Shown: positions 44,172-53,454 of the stretch, in pieces
Numbering within the stretch: the first letter of the stretch is position 1
How the letters are laid out: each line of letters begins with the position of its first letter
Origin: Sphingobium sp. Ant17
GTDB lineage: Bacteria > Pseudomonadota > Alphaproteobacteria > Sphingomonadales > Sphingomonadaceae
Assembly (NCBI RefSeq): GCF_000588875.1
Contig: NZ_JEMV01000015.1
Coordinates: 1 to 64,000 of the forward strand
Length of the DNA: 64,000 nt
Reading direction: 5' to 3'
Position numbers and translations under genes: made by a program
Notes under the pieces: model-generated
Database searches by the model: none
The model's input: the letters and a program-made list of their open reading frames with translations, nothing else
What the model was told of the DNA's origin: nothing

Positions 44172-44832
44172 TTATTCCGGCAAACGCCAAGTGATACGAC
44201 CATTGTACGTGTCAGGCATTGCGTTGCATCCGAACCCTTGGCCGGGCTGAACCGCGCACGGCGGGGCAGCAGGCGGCAGGTCGCCTCGTCGAGATCGGAA
44301 TGACCGGTCGATGAGGTGATGGTGCAATCCGTGACGCGGCCATCAGGCCCGATCTGCAGACGGAACCCAGCCGTACCCGAACGTTCTTCGCGCTGCGCAC
44401 GGCTCGGATAGTCGGAGTCCGTCAACCAACCGCCTGGGTTACCGCGCGGCTTGGCCCGCGACGCAGCCTGAGGCGGCGGCGGCGGTGCAGCAGGCGGCGG
44501 CGGCGGTGCAGCAACCGGAACGGGATTGAACACCGGTGGGGGCGTCCGAACCGTCTGGATTGGTGGCGCAGGCGCCGGGGTGCGCACGATCGGCGGCGGA
44601 GCAACGACCGGCGGCGGCTCGATCGGCTGATCTGGCGGCGGCGGTGGCGGCTCTTCGTCCGGTGGTGGCGGTTCTTCCTTCACGTCGATCACGTTCAGCT
44701 GTTCTGCCGCTTGTTTGACATATTTCATGCCAAGGCCGGAGACGAAGGCATAGCCAAGAACAGCGTGAATCAGGCGACGATGATGATCGATATCGTGCGA
44801 CTCGATCCTTCCGAGTGGTCAGCATAGGCCAT
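44172..44832 (-). CDS. tonB: TonB-family energy transducer (two frameshifts)
   Basis: TonB spans the periplasm to drive outer-membrane receptors. The restored protein is about 220 aa. An N-terminal anchor (MAYADHSEGSSRTISIIIVA then LIHAVLGYAFVSGLG) is cut by a missing G/C near 44773-44775. The Pro-rich spacer (VIDVKEEPPPPDEEPPPPPP) and PPPPPAAPPPPP follow. The C-terminal domain (AGFRLQIGPDGRVTDCTITSS) breaks once more near 44228, and the correct end is PDTYNGRITWRLPE with TAA at 44172-44174. Without correction the frame runs on, as an artefact, into the exbB leader. It heads the exbB-exbD-exbD operon. Confidence 0.88.
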
Positions 44833-45086
44833 TCAGCAACGACACTCCTTAACTCATCTTACCAATGGGTTCTACAAATCAGCCAAAAACGACCCCAACC
44901 GTCCGGGCTCCCCCCGGTCAGCTTTGGCCCCTGTCCTTCTATTTGCTACCGAATGAACTCCTATCGCGGTGCAACGCGCCACGCAAACGCTTTATCGATA
45001 TGTTCATTTGCGGTTACCACTTCATATAGGAATGACTTGCCTGTGACATCCTTGCCACGGGCCAATAACACAGGACGAAGCTGACC

Positions 45087-45959
45087 ATGAAACCCGCCAC
45101 CCTGATCCGCAGCCTGCTGTCGCCATGCCTCATTTTGGCCGCAAACAGCGCCATTTTTCCGGCGTCGGCGCAGCAACGTCCTGTGATAGCGCAACCAGTT
45201 GGAGCCGCCGCCGGACTCACTTACGCCGACATCGTGGACCTGGCCGACGCGGCGCCGATGGTCGCAATTGTGCGAATCCGCAACATCATCGCCTTGAAGC
45301 CCGACCAGGCCACCGGGGTGGCGCCGGGTCATAAACGGCTCTTTGTAGAAGCCGATGTGACGAGTCTGATTCGGGGCGAGGCGGGAATCAGTCCGCTTGT
45401 GACCTATCTTTACGACGTCCGGCTCGACGCGCGAGGCAAGATACCCAAGCTCAAGAAAGCGCAGGTCATTCTGTTCGCGCGCCCAGCCGCCCGCCCTGGC
45501 GAGGTGCAGTTGATCGCCCCCGACGCCCAAATCCCTGCAACGCCGGTTCAGATCGACAGGGTCAAGTCCGTCCTGTCAGCGCTGGTCGCCCCCAATACGC
45601 CGCCGCGCATATTAGGCCTGGGCGACGCCTTCCATGTCGCGGGCACGATTGCCGGGGAAGGCGAGACTCAGATTTTCCTGCGAACCGAAAATGGCGACCC
45701 GGTATCGCTGTCGGTACTGCGCCGCCCCGGCCAGCCGCCGCGTTGGGCCGTTGCACTTGGCGAAATCGTCGATGAAGCCGCGCGGGCACCTGAACCCGGT
45801 ACGCTGCTATGGCATCGACTGGCGTGCAGCCTGCCCCCTGCCCTGCCCCCACGCGCGGTTCGGACCTTGGCCGTCGCCGACGCCGAGGCCGCGCGCGCCG
45901 ATTATCGCCTGGTGATCGACGCGCTGGGGCCATGCGAACGGACCCGCGCCTCTTCCTGA
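45087..45959 (+). CDS. Exported hypothetical protein
   Basis: A 290-aa secreted protein. The signal peptide is about MKPATLIRSLLSPCLILAAN through SAIFPASAQ. The mature part has regular strands (YADIVDLADAAPMVAIVRIR, GHKRLFVEADVTSLIRGE, VTYLYDVRLDARGKIPKL) with two Cys near the end (HRLACSL, GPCERTRASS) that may pair. It lies upstream of hom in the same direction with about 90 bases between. I do not recognise the family. The AGGACGAAG before the ATG supports the start. Confidence 0.7.
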   Translation: MKPATLIRSLLSPCLILAANSAIFPASAQQRPVIAQPVGAAAGLTYADIVDLADAAPMVAIVRIRNIIALKPDQATGVAPGHKRLFVEADVTSLIRGEAGISPLVTYLYDVRLDARGKIPKLKKAQVILFARPAARPGEVQLIAPDAQIPATPVQIDRVKSVLSALVAPNTPPRILGLGDAFHVAGTIAGEGETQIFLRTENGDPVSLSVLRRPGQPPRWAVALGEIVDEAARAPEPGTLLWHRLACSLPPALPPRAVRTLAVADAEAARADYRLVIDALGPCERTRASS

Positions 45960-46048
45960 GCCACAGACGGCAGCTTTTACTTGGACGCATGAGCACAGGC
46001 CGCTATCAGCCCGGCATTCATCATCTTCGCCAAGAAAGTGACGCCACC

Positions 46049-47353
46049 ATGACTAATCTGCACCGCCATGCCCCGTTGCGCGTCGCGCTCGTCGGTCTCG
46101 GCACGGTGGGCGGCGGGGTCATTCGGTTGCTCAACACCAATGGCGACCTGATTGCCCGGCGCGCGGGGTGCCCGATCCAGATCGTCGCCATTTCAGCGCG
46201 GGACCGGAACAAGGATCGTGGTGTGGACCTGTCGCCCTATGAATGGGTGGACGATATGAACAGCCTCGCCACCCGCGACGATGTGGATGTGGTGGTGGAA
46301 CTGATCGGCGGGTCGGATGGCCCTGCCCTCACCCTGGCGCGCCAGTGCCTGATCGCGGGCAAGCCGTTCGTCACCGCGAACAAGGCGATGCTGGCGCATC
46401 ACGGCCTGGACCTCGCGCGTCTTGCGGAAAAGGGCGGCATTGCGCTGAAATATGAAGCGGCGGTCGCGGGTGGCATCCCGGTCATCAAGGGGATGCGCGA
46501 AGGGGCTGCCGCCAACGAGATCGCCCGTGTCTATGGCATTCTCAACGGCACCTGCAATTATATCCTGACCACGATGGAGAAGGAAGGCCGGGGCTTCGAC
46601 GAGGTTTTGAAGGAAGCACAGGATTTGGGCTATGCCGAGGCGGATCCTGGCGTTGATATCGATGGGGTGGACGCCGCCCATAAGCTGACCATCCTCGCCA
46701 GCCTGGCGTTCGGCACTGAACTGGATTTCGACGCGGTCGCCACCACGGGCATCCGCCACGTTATCGCTGCAGACATCGCCGAAGCCGCAGCGCTAGGCTT
46801 CCGCATCCGGCTGGTAGGCATAGCGCAAAATGGTGCCGATGGATTGTTCCAGCGGGTCCACCCGATGCTGGTATCGCTCGACCATCCGCTCGCGCATGTG
46901 GACGGGTCGCTGAACGCCGTCGTGGCTGAAGGGAATTTCGTCGGACGCCTCTTCTTCCAGGGACGGGGCGCGGGCGATGGGCCGACCGCTTCGGCCGTGG
47001 TCGCCGACCTGATCGATGTGGCGCGCGACGAATATGGCGATGCCTTTGCCATGCCCGTGGCGGCCCTGACCCCGCAAAACACAGCCGACGCGGGCGCGCG
47101 CATCGGCCGCACCTATCTCCGCTTCATGGTCAAGGATCGTCCGGGCGTGCTGGCGGAGATCGCCGCGGCCACGCGCGACGCGGGCGTGTCGATCGAAAGC
47201 ATGATCCAGCGCGGCGCGCATCAGGATGACGGCGTGCTGGTCGCCATCGTCACCCATGCGGGCGAGGAACGCTGCATCCGCGATACGCTCGAACGGCTCG
47301 CCGGGTCGGATAGCCTGCTCGGCACACCGATGGTGATGCATATTCTCGACTGA
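46049..47353 (+). CDS. hom: Homoserine dehydrogenase
   Basis: Reduces aspartate semialdehyde to homoserine with NAD(P)H, the branch point to threonine and methionine. The NAD(P)-binding fold opens VALVGLGTVGGGVIRLL (residues about 11-27). The catalytic region has KPFVTANKAMLAHHG, KYEAAVAGGIPVIKGMREG and GTCNYILTTMEKEGRGF, and DPGVDIDGVDAAHKLTILA with the conserved Lys. A C-terminal ACT domain (about residues 355-420, FMVKDRPGVLAEIAAATRD) gives threonine feedback control. 434 aa. ATG 46049 is the family start. Confidence 0.95.
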   Translation: MTNLHRHAPLRVALVGLGTVGGGVIRLLNTNGDLIARRAGCPIQIVAISARDRNKDRGVDLSPYEWVDDMNSLATRDDVDVVVELIGGSDGPALTLARQCLIAGKPFVTANKAMLAHHGLDLARLAEKGGIALKYEAAVAGGIPVIKGMREGAAANEIARVYGILNGTCNYILTTMEKEGRGFDEVLKEAQDLGYAEADPGVDIDGVDAAHKLTILASLAFGTELDFDAVATTGIRHVIAADIAEAAALGFRIRLVGIAQNGADGLFQRVHPMLVSLDHPLAHVDGSLNAVVAEGNFVGRLFFQGRGAGDGPTASAVVADLIDVARDEYGDAFAMPVAALTPQNTADAGARIGRTYLRFMVKDRPGVLAEIAAATRDAGVSIESMIQRGAHQDDGVLVAIVTHAGEERCIRDTLERLAGSDSLLGTPMVMHILD

Positions 47354-47360
47354 TTGCCGC

Positions 47361-47828
47361 TCAATGTTGCCCGGCGCCCTTGAAGCGATCGAGCAATGGT
47401 GGTGGCGGGGCGAGGTCGGCATCGGGGTCGACGATGGCTGTGATGCTCTTCCCGATTATGTTGGCGGCTTTGAGGACGGACAGGCCACCCACGCAGCCGG
47501 CACCCTGCCCACCGGATACGCCGCAACTGCCCTGCTTCACCGGCGCGGCGGAGGCGCGTGGCGTGTCGCCGCGCATTGATGCGCCGCTGTCCGCCTCTTC
47601 ACGCGGGAGTGGCAGCCGCTCGCGCGCGTTGCGGTCCGCCTGGCTCTCGCCGCAGACCACGATGGCGTCGCCGCTTCGGTCGCATCGCCGAATCGCCTGC
47701 GTCTTGGTGCGATACATCGCCATCAGCGATTCGGTGTCACGCGCCAGCGCTACGCCGGGGTAGCCAGCGACAAGCAAGGTAGCGGAGAGGGTCAGGCGGA
47801 CCATGACGATAGAAGAGCAAGCAATCAT
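47361..47828 (-). CDS. Secreted hypothetical protein with a Cys-rich core
   Basis: About 155 aa from MIACSSIVMVRLTLSATLLV. It begins with a signal peptide ending near GYPGVALA, then CDRSGDAIVVCGESQADRNARERLPLP, a pattern I recall from many small sphingomonad secreted proteins, with paired Cys. The C-terminal half has GQGAGCVGGLSVLKAANIIG and a Pro-rich end. Function is unknown. A downstream ATG (MVRLTLS, 47804) is an alternative start, and no clear ribosome-binding site separates them. It is convergent with hom. Confidence 0.6.
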   Translation of the reverse strand: MIACSSIVMVRLTLSATLLVAGYPGVALARDTESLMAMYRTKTQAIRRCDRSGDAIVVCGESQADRNARERLPLPREEADSGASMRGDTPRASAAPVKQGSCGVSGGQGAGCVGGLSVLKAANIIGKSITAIVDPDADLAPPPPLLDRFKGAGQH

Positions 47829-47912
47829 GGCGGCATCATGGCCGGTGTTGCTCGACAAGATTGGGGCGACCGCCTATCGCCTGCGCCCATAAGAAAAGGC
47901 AGAGGAATGATG

Positions 47913-48896
47913 ATGGTGCAGGCAAGTTCGCCCCTTGATCGGGTATTGGTGTTGGAAATGGTCCGCGTCACCGAAGCAGCCGCGATCGCCGCGTCGAAGC
48001 TGATCGGCCGGGGCGATGAAAAGGCCGCCGATGCCGCCGCCGTCGAAGCCATGCGCCTGGCCTTCAATGACCTGTATATGGACGGCACCGTCGTCATCGG
48101 CGAGGGCGAACGCGATGAGGCGCCGATGCTTTATATCGGCGAAAAGGTCGGCAATGCGATCGGCACGGGTCCGCGAATCGACATCGCGCTCGATCCGTTG
48201 GAAGGCACCACTATCACCGCCAAGGCCGGGCCGAACGCGTTGGCCGTCCTCGCCATTGCCGAGGAAGGCGGCCTACTCAATGCACCCGACGTTTATATGG
48301 AGAAGCTGGCGGTCGGCCCCGGCTATCCCGACGGCGTCATCGATCTTAATCGGTCGGCCAAGGAGAATGTCGAGGCTGTCGCCGCCGCCAAGGGTGTTGA
48401 ACCAAGCGACATCATCGTGTGCGTCCTCGACCGGCCGCGCCATGAGAAGCTGATCGGCCAGCTGCGCGCCATTGGCTGCGGCATCATGCTGATCCCCGAT
48501 GGCGACGTGGCGGGCGTGATCGCCACCACCGACCCGGAAACGACGATCGACCTCTATATGGGGTCAGGCGGCGCACCCGAAGGCGTGTTGGCCTGCGCGG
48601 CGCTGCGCTGTGTCGGTGGTCAGTTCAAGGGTCGGCTGCTGTTCCGCAACGAAGATGAAAAGCAGCGCGCGCGCAAATGGGGCATCACCGACCTCGACAA
48701 GATTTATGACCTGAAGGAATTGGCCAAGGGCGATTGCATCTTCGCTGCCACAGGAGTCACTGACGGATCGCTGCTCGATGGGGTCAAGCGCTTGTCCGGC
48801 GGCAGGCTGACCACAGAAAGCGTAGTGATGCGCGCCAGCACCGGGACGGTACGCTGGGTGAAGGGCGAACATCGCAATAACCAAAAACCGCTCTAA
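47913..48896 (+). CDS. glpX: Class II fructose-1,6-bisphosphatase
   Basis: A Li+-sensitive, Mn2+-dependent FBPase for gluconeogenesis. Family motifs: VIGEGERDEAPMLYIGEKVG (metal ligands Glu/Asp) at about residues 55-75, IDIALDPLEGTTITAKAGPNALAV, and DGDVAGVI with TIDLYMGSGGAPEGVLAC. Near 327 aa from ATG 47913. Three successive ATG codons occur at 47907-47915. The third has the AGAGGA at the best distance. It follows hom, as in many sphingomonads, with the secreted-protein gene between on the other strand. Confidence 0.95.
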   Translation: MVQASSPLDRVLVLEMVRVTEAAAIAASKLIGRGDEKAADAAAVEAMRLAFNDLYMDGTVVIGEGERDEAPMLYIGEKVGNAIGTGPRIDIALDPLEGTTITAKAGPNALAVLAIAEEGGLLNAPDVYMEKLAVGPGYPDGVIDLNRSAKENVEAVAAAKGVEPSDIIVCVLDRPRHEKLIGQLRAIGCGIMLIPDGDVAGVIATTDPETTIDLYMGSGGAPEGVLACAALRCVGGQFKGRLLFRNEDEKQRARKWGITDLDKIYDLKELAKGDCIFAATGVTDGSLLDGVKRLSGGRLTTESVVMRASTGTVRWVKGEHRNNQKPL

Positions 48897-48928
48897 GTGC
48901 AGCGGTTCAGTGAGGGTGGCCCGGTCTT

Positions 48929-49306
48929 CTAACGCCCGGCGCGGTGATTGAGATCATGGCCCAGCGCGAGGATGGCGACGCCCACTAGCGTATAGATGCT
49001 TTCCTGCCAGCCATGGTCCATCGTCATCGCACCCGCCATGACGCCAAGCCCAAGCGAACCGATCGCGGCGGGCATCATGAAGCGGTGGACCATGGCACCA
49101 TGGCCAAGCGCGATCGCGCCCAACAGGATCGCCAGCACCAAGCCCACTTCATGGAACAGCGGGCTTTCGAAAATGCCGCCCGCGCTGGCCAGTACGCCGA
49201 GTACGACGGCGGTCAAGAAGCAGTGGGCCACACAAAGCCCAGACAGCGCCATCGCAATGCGATCGACGCGACCGGTCAGAAGGGATTGGCGGAGGGTCGA
49301 GGACAT
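48929..49306 (-). CDS. MerC-domain membrane protein
   Basis: A 125-aa protein of four hydrophobic helices in the MerC family. The motif LSGLCVAHCFLTAVVLGVLA in the first helix has the Cys pair (C-V-A-H-C), followed by GLVLAILLGAIALGHGAMVH and a C-terminal helix ending GHDLNHRAGR. MerC members carry mercuric ion, but chromosomal copies may handle other metals. I start at MSSTLRQSLLTGRVD. The AT-rich promoter region upstream (GTTACAACATTAC at about 49334-49346) might hold a metal-regulator site, which is not assignable. Confidence 0.8.
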   Translation of the reverse strand: MSSTLRQSLLTGRVDRIAMALSGLCVAHCFLTAVVLGVLASAGGIFESPLFHEVGLVLAILLGAIALGHGAMVHRFMMPAAIGSLGLGVMAGAMTMDHGWQESIYTLVGVAILALGHDLNHRAGR

Positions 49307-49380
49307 GCTCTCCACATAGGCCAAGCCAGCGTAGGTTACAACATTACATTGATATTTTTTACGCGACGATGATGGCGCCC

Positions 49381-51162
49381 TTAGGCAGCGAGACGGAAAC
49401 AGTTTCGACCGCTATGTTTGGCGCGATACAAAGCCTTGTCCGCCGCTTCCAACATGGCCGACCGAGTAGAGCTGCCGTCCAATTCGACCAGCCCAGCGCT
49501 GAAGGTGATGACGACATGCTTGCCGCCCGATACCGGGATTGGGTCGGCCAGTCGCGCGCGCAGCTGTTCGCACAACTGGCTCGCGCCATTGATGTCGCGG
49601 TCGGGCAGCAGGATAGCGAATTCTTCGCCCCCCAGTCGTCCGATACTGTCCCCGGCATGCAGGCCAGGCTTCAACCGATCGACAAAGGCGGTCAGCACCT
49701 CGTCGCCCACACCATGACCATGTTGGTCGTTGACCGCCTTGAAATGGTCGATGTCGATCAGCAGCAGGCTGGACCGCACACCCGTACCCGCGCGCAGGAT
49801 TTCCGCTTCCAGCTTTTCCAGAAAGGCGCGGCGGCTGTCGGCACCGGTGAGCGAATCGCGGGCGGCGACCTGTTGCAGTGCGCGCTGTCGTGCCTTGTGA
49901 CGCGACATATCGCGGATCGTGCTGATGACGCCGCTCGGTTGGCCCCGTTCATCGACAACCGCGCGTGTCACCATCTCACACCATTCCATCGCACCGATGG
50001 ATAGGAGCGGTCGAAACTCCACCGTGTGGATCGACCCCGGCCGTGTCAGCGCCCGACGGTGTGCGGCGACCACCTGGGGCCGGTCCTGCGGGTCCACCAG
50101 CTTGGCGGCCAATTGCCCCACCAGCAATTCCGGTGCGCACCCGATCTGTTCCATCGCTGAGGGCGAAGCATATTCGATCGTCCCGGTGACGCCGATATTG
50201 AGAACCACGTCGCCACTATGTTCGGCAATGGCGCGATACCGCGCTTCGCTGTCCCGCAACAATTGGTACAGCCGCCGTCGCCCGTTCAATTCAGCGGCGA
50301 CCGGCATCGACAACAGGAAACTGAACGCCAAATAAAATTGAAATGCCTGCACACGTTCGCCCATATCCGCGGATATAATCGTCAATGGCCCAACACCGGA
50401 CAGCGTCGCCATACCACCGATCAACGCCAAGATGACGATGGAGGCGGCCGCACCCATATGCCCGATGCGAAAGGCGATCAGTACCAGCGGCAAAAGCGGC
50501 GCAAAAAGCATCGGATACCGTGCCCAATAGAAGATATGCACGGTGACCAGCGTGAACAGTGCGAGCGTGCCGATCGCCTCAATCTTTTCCGCCCTGGACT
50601 TGTCGCGGCGCCAGCGGCGAAACTCCCCCTGCATCAACATCACCAATATCGGCGCACAGATCAGTCCGCCCAATGCATGGCCCGTGTACCATTGCAGCCA
50701 CGCCGCGCCGAACGACACTGGAGTCAACAGCGATGCCACTGCTGCCGCAGGCACGCCCGTCACCACATCGGCAACGACGCACAATGCCAGGATGAAAACC
50801 ATCAGCGGTCGGGTTGCCCCGATTGCCGGGCGGCCTGATAGGAAATGACGGCAGATCAGCGCTACGATCAGTGCTTCGGCCATGTTGATGATGGCCATTG
50901 GAATCGCCGCGAGCGGCCCCATGCCAAACAGGCTGGTGGACAGGGCACTCGCCGTCGCGCACGCCAGGACTATAGCGGGCCAGCGCCGGACCCTGGTGGT
51001 CAACAGCTTGGCCATCAAATAGGCGTTGGCGCCCCAAATGAAGGCCAACCCACCCTCGAAGCGCGAGAGCAACAAAGCAGAAGTTGCTGCGACAAAGTAA
51101 AGGCAACCGGTCGAAACCAGTGAAAACAAGGTCAGGGAAAGTCGAGAAGTGGAACGTTGCAT
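49381..51162 (-). CDS. Diguanylate cyclase with MASE1 and PAS domains
   Basis: A 593-aa membrane enzyme that makes cyclic di-GMP from two GTP. The N-terminal MASE1 sensor has about eight helices (residues 10-295). A PAS domain follows (about 308-425, ARYRAIAEHSGDVVLNIGVTG). The GGDEF domain is about 430-590, with LLLIDIDHFKAVNDQHGHGVGDEV and the active site RLGGEEFAILLPDRD. The A-site is GGEEF, which is active. The residues before it (LKPGLHAGDSIG) lack an RxxD inhibition site, so product feedback may be weak. The signal sensed is unknown. Confidence 0.93.
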   Translation of the reverse strand: MQRSTSRLSLTLFSLVSTGCLYFVAATSALLLSRFEGGLAFIWGANAYLMAKLLTTRVRRWPAIVLACATASALSTSLFGMGPLAAIPMAIINMAEALIVALICRHFLSGRPAIGATRPLMVFILALCVVADVVTGVPAAAVASLLTPVSFGAAWLQWYTGHALGGLICAPILVMLMQGEFRRWRRDKSRAEKIEAIGTLALFTLVTVHIFYWARYPMLFAPLLPLVLIAFRIGHMGAAASIVILALIGGMATLSGVGPLTIISADMGERVQAFQFYLAFSFLLSMPVAAELNGRRRLYQLLRDSEARYRAIAEHSGDVVLNIGVTGTIEYASPSAMEQIGCAPELLVGQLAAKLVDPQDRPQVVAAHRRALTRPGSIHTVEFRPLLSIGAMEWCEMVTRAVVDERGQPSGVISTIRDMSRHKARQRALQQVAARDSLTGADSRRAFLEKLEAEILRAGTGVRSSLLLIDIDHFKAVNDQHGHGVGDEVLTAFVDRLKPGLHAGDSIGRLGGEEFAILLPDRDINGASQLCEQLRARLADPIPVSGGKHVVITFSAGLVELDGSSTRSAMLEAADKALYRAKHSGRNCFRLAA

Positions 51163-51230
51163 GTTCCAACCTCTGATAGAGCGAGATTGTTAAAATTTAC
51201 TCTCGGTTCGTCGCACGCCCTGAATGGTCA

Positions 51231-51262
51231 AAGAAAACCCCCGGCGCAGATGCACCGGGGGT
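51231..51262 (-). terminator. Rho-independent terminator of katA
   Basis: On the leftward strand ACCCCCGG-TGCATCTG-CGCCGGGGGT is followed by TTTTC. It lies 26 bases after the catalase stop, before the cyclase gene start region. Confidence 0.8.
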
Positions 51263-51287
51263 CAGGCTTGTGTCCGCGATCCAGGTG

Positions 51288-52787
51288 TCAGGCGGACGCG
51301 TCGGCCATGGTCTGATCGGTCGGGGCCGAAATGGCGGGATTACGATTCTTGATCGCCACCCGCGCCGACCGCACACCCGCACCATAGTCCGGGTGAACCT
51401 GGTCAAACAGTGCGCACTGACGCTCTTCGATGAAGTCGGGGATGTCGCCCATCGCAGCAGCGATGTTGGCGAACAGACGTTCTTTCTGTCCGTCGTCAAA
51501 CAGATTGAACAGCGCGCGGGGCTGGCCGAAATCGTCATTGCCCTCGCGGTGGTTCCATCGATCCGCATCGCCGGAGATTTTAAGCGGCGGCTCGTCGAAG
51601 CGATGATCCTCGACCGGCCCGCCAAAGCTGTTGGGCTCATAATAGGCGGCCGGGTTGGGATTATTGGCGAAGAAACGCATCGCCCCATCCTTGTGATAAT
51701 GATTCACCGGACAGTGCGGGGCGTTGATCGGCAATGCTTCATAATGGGTGCCGATGCGATGGCGATGCGCGTCGGCATAAGCGAAGATCCGCGCTTGCAG
51801 CATCTTGTCGGGCGAAAAGCCGATGCCGGGCACGATGTTGGACGGGCTGAACGCCGCCTGCTCGATTTCAGCGAAATAATTGTCCGGGTTGCGGTTCAAT
51901 TCCATCACGCCAATGTCGATCGGCGGATAGTCGGCATGCGGCCACACCTTCGTCAGGTCGAACGGGTTATAGGGCGTCTTGTCGGCGTCCGCTTCTGGCA
52001 TGATCTGGACCTGCATTTTCCATTTGGGAAAATTGCCGGTCTCGATCGCCTCGAACAGATCCTCCTGCGTCGATTCGCGGGTACGGCCGACGACCTGCGC
52101 CGCTTCCTCATTGGTCCAATGCCGATGGCCTTGCATCGTCTTGAAGTGGAATTTGACCCAGAAGCGTTCACCCGCGTCGTTGATGAGCGCGAACGTATGG
52201 CTGCCATATCCGTTGATGTGGCGAATATCGGTCGGCAGGCCACGGTCGGACATCAGGATCGTCACCTGGTGCAACGATTCGGGCGACAGCGACCAGAAAT
52301 CCCACATTGCCGTGGGGGAGCGCAAATTGGTGCGCGGATGGCGCTTCTGCGTATGGATGAAGTCCGGGAATTTCAGCGGATCGCGCACGAAAAACACAGG
52401 CGTGTTGTTGCCAACGAGATCCCAATTGCCTTCCGGCGTATAGAATTTGAGCGCAAAGCCACGGACGTCACGCTCAGCGTCGGCAGCGCCCGCTTCGCCT
52501 GCCACCGTGGAGCAACGCAGGATCATCGGTGTCTGCGCGCCAGGCTGCAGCACCTTGGCTTTGGTATATTGAGAGATATCGCCGGTGATGGTCAACGTGC
52601 CATGCGCGCCCCATCCCTTGGCATGCACGACTCGCTCCGGCACCCGTTCGCGATTCTGGTGGGCCAGCTTCTCGATCAGCTGATAATCCTGCAACAGCAA
52701 GGGGCCGCGCGGCCCTGCGGACAGGCTGTTCTGATTGTCGGCAATCGGCGCACCAGCGCTCGTCGTCATGGTCGGCTTGTCGGCCAT
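51288..52787 (-). CDS. katA: Monofunctional haem catalase
   Basis: Decomposes hydrogen peroxide. Small-subunit (clade 3) type of 499 aa. Haem pocket residues: distal His in [12 protein letters not shown], Asn in [14 protein letters not shown], and the proximal Tyr ligand in [13 protein letters not shown], with [16 protein letters not shown] typical of the family. It starts at [12 protein letters not shown], where AGGAGG lies six bases upstream. A likely operator palindrome is at 52866. No KatG is present in the window. Confidence 0.95.
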   Translation of the reverse strand: MADKPTMTTSAGAPIADNQNSLSAGPRGPLLLQDYQLIEKLAHQNRERVPERVVHAKGWGAHGTLTITGDISQYTKAKVLQPGAQTPMILRCSTVAGEAGAADAERDVRGFALKFYTPEGNWDLVGNNTPVFFVRDPLKFPDFIHTQKRHPRTNLRSPTAMWDFWSLSPESLHQVTILMSDRGLPTDIRHINGYGSHTFALINDAGERFWVKFHFKTMQGHRHWTNEEAAQVVGRTRESTQEDLFEAIETGNFPKWKMQVQIMPEADADKTPYNPFDLTKVWPHADYPPIDIGVMELNRNPDNYFAEIEQAAFSPSNIVPGIGFSPDKMLQARIFAYADAHRHRIGTHYEALPINAPHCPVNHYHKDGAMRFFANNPNPAAYYEPNSFGGPVEDHRFDEPPLKISGDADRWNHREGNDDFGQPRALFNLFDDGQKERLFANIAAAMGDIPDFIEERQCALFDQVHPDYGAGVRSARVAIKNRNPAISAPTDQTMADASA

Positions 52788-52865
52788 AGTCATCCTCCTC
52801 GTCTTGGATGAGGAGAAGGATACGCCGTCAGGCAGTTCTGGCAAAACAGTATAAAGTGCGATGAA

Positions 52866-52884
52866 TGATCGATTTTATCGATCA
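52866..52884. promoter_or_regulatory. Palindrome upstream of katA
   Basis: TGATCGATTTTATCGATCA is a perfect 8-bp inverted repeat with a 3-base spacer, 79 bases before the catalase start. Symmetry and location fit a regulator site, perhaps a LysR-type OxyR box (ATC-N9-GAT). Assignment of OxyR is inference. Confidence 0.5.
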
Positions 52885-52924
52885 ATAGACAGCAACTGAT
52901 CAACCACCAAGATGGCGGCAGACG

Positions 52925-53302
52925 TCAGGCCTTTTCCAGCGTACATTGCAATGGATGCTGGTTCTGCCGGGCGAAATCCATCACCTGGTTCACCTTCGTC
53001 TCGGCCACTTCATAGCTGAAGATACCGCAGACGCCGACGCCCCGCTGGTGGACATGCAGCATGACGCGCGTGGCCTGCTCCATATCCATGCGGAAGAAAT
53101 GCTGAAGCACATGGACGACGAATTCCATCGGCGTGTAATCGTCGTTGAGCATCAGTACCTTGTAAAGCGAAGGCTTTTTTGTGCGCGTACGGGTACGGGT
53201 GGCGATACCGACGTTTGGACCACCTGGACCTTCGCCCTGGTCGTCCTGGTCCTGGCCCGCCATCGTCGCAGGGTCCGCATGGGCTGAGATGATGCTGTTC
53301 AT
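52925..53302 (-). CDS. clpS: ATP-dependent Clp protease adaptor ClpS
   Basis: ClpS delivers N-degron substrates to ClpAP. The core domain is here: [21 protein letters not shown] with the N-degron pocket residues (Asn, Asp, Asp, Met) and [39 protein letters not shown]. About 125 aa from [16 protein letters not shown]. The first 40 residues are disordered and unusually long. The usual clpA partner is not in the window. It lies between katA and the phasin gene. Confidence 0.93.
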   Translation of the reverse strand: MNSIISAHADPATMAGQDQDDQGEGPGGPNVGIATRTRTRTKKPSLYKVLMLNDDYTPMEFVVHVLQHFFRMDMEQATRVMLHVHQRGVGVCGIFSYEVAETKVNQVMDFARQNQHPLQCTLEKA

Positions 53303-53391
53303 GATGTAAGGGAATATGGCGATTTGTCCGGCCATGGCAAGGGGCCGATGGGGCAGGACGGGTGAGCCGCCCAGATTAGGGCATCAACGCG

Positions 53392-53427
53392 AAAGGGCAC
53401 CCTTCTCATGAGAGAAGAGCGCCCTTT
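53392..53427 (-). terminator. Hairpin terminator after the phasin gene
   Basis: AAAGGGC ... TTCTC-TCAT-GAGAA ... GCCCTTT forms a long, almost fully paired hairpin just after the phasin stop. There is no long T run, so it may act as a bidirectional structured terminator. Confidence 0.65.
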
Positions 53428-53454
53428 GCATTATAGGCGGAAAAACGCGGGCGC

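Noticed and set aside
49325-49360. A Zur or Fur box upstream of the MerC gene
   Set aside because: GTTACAACATTAC is only weakly symmetric and does not match a consensus I can defend.
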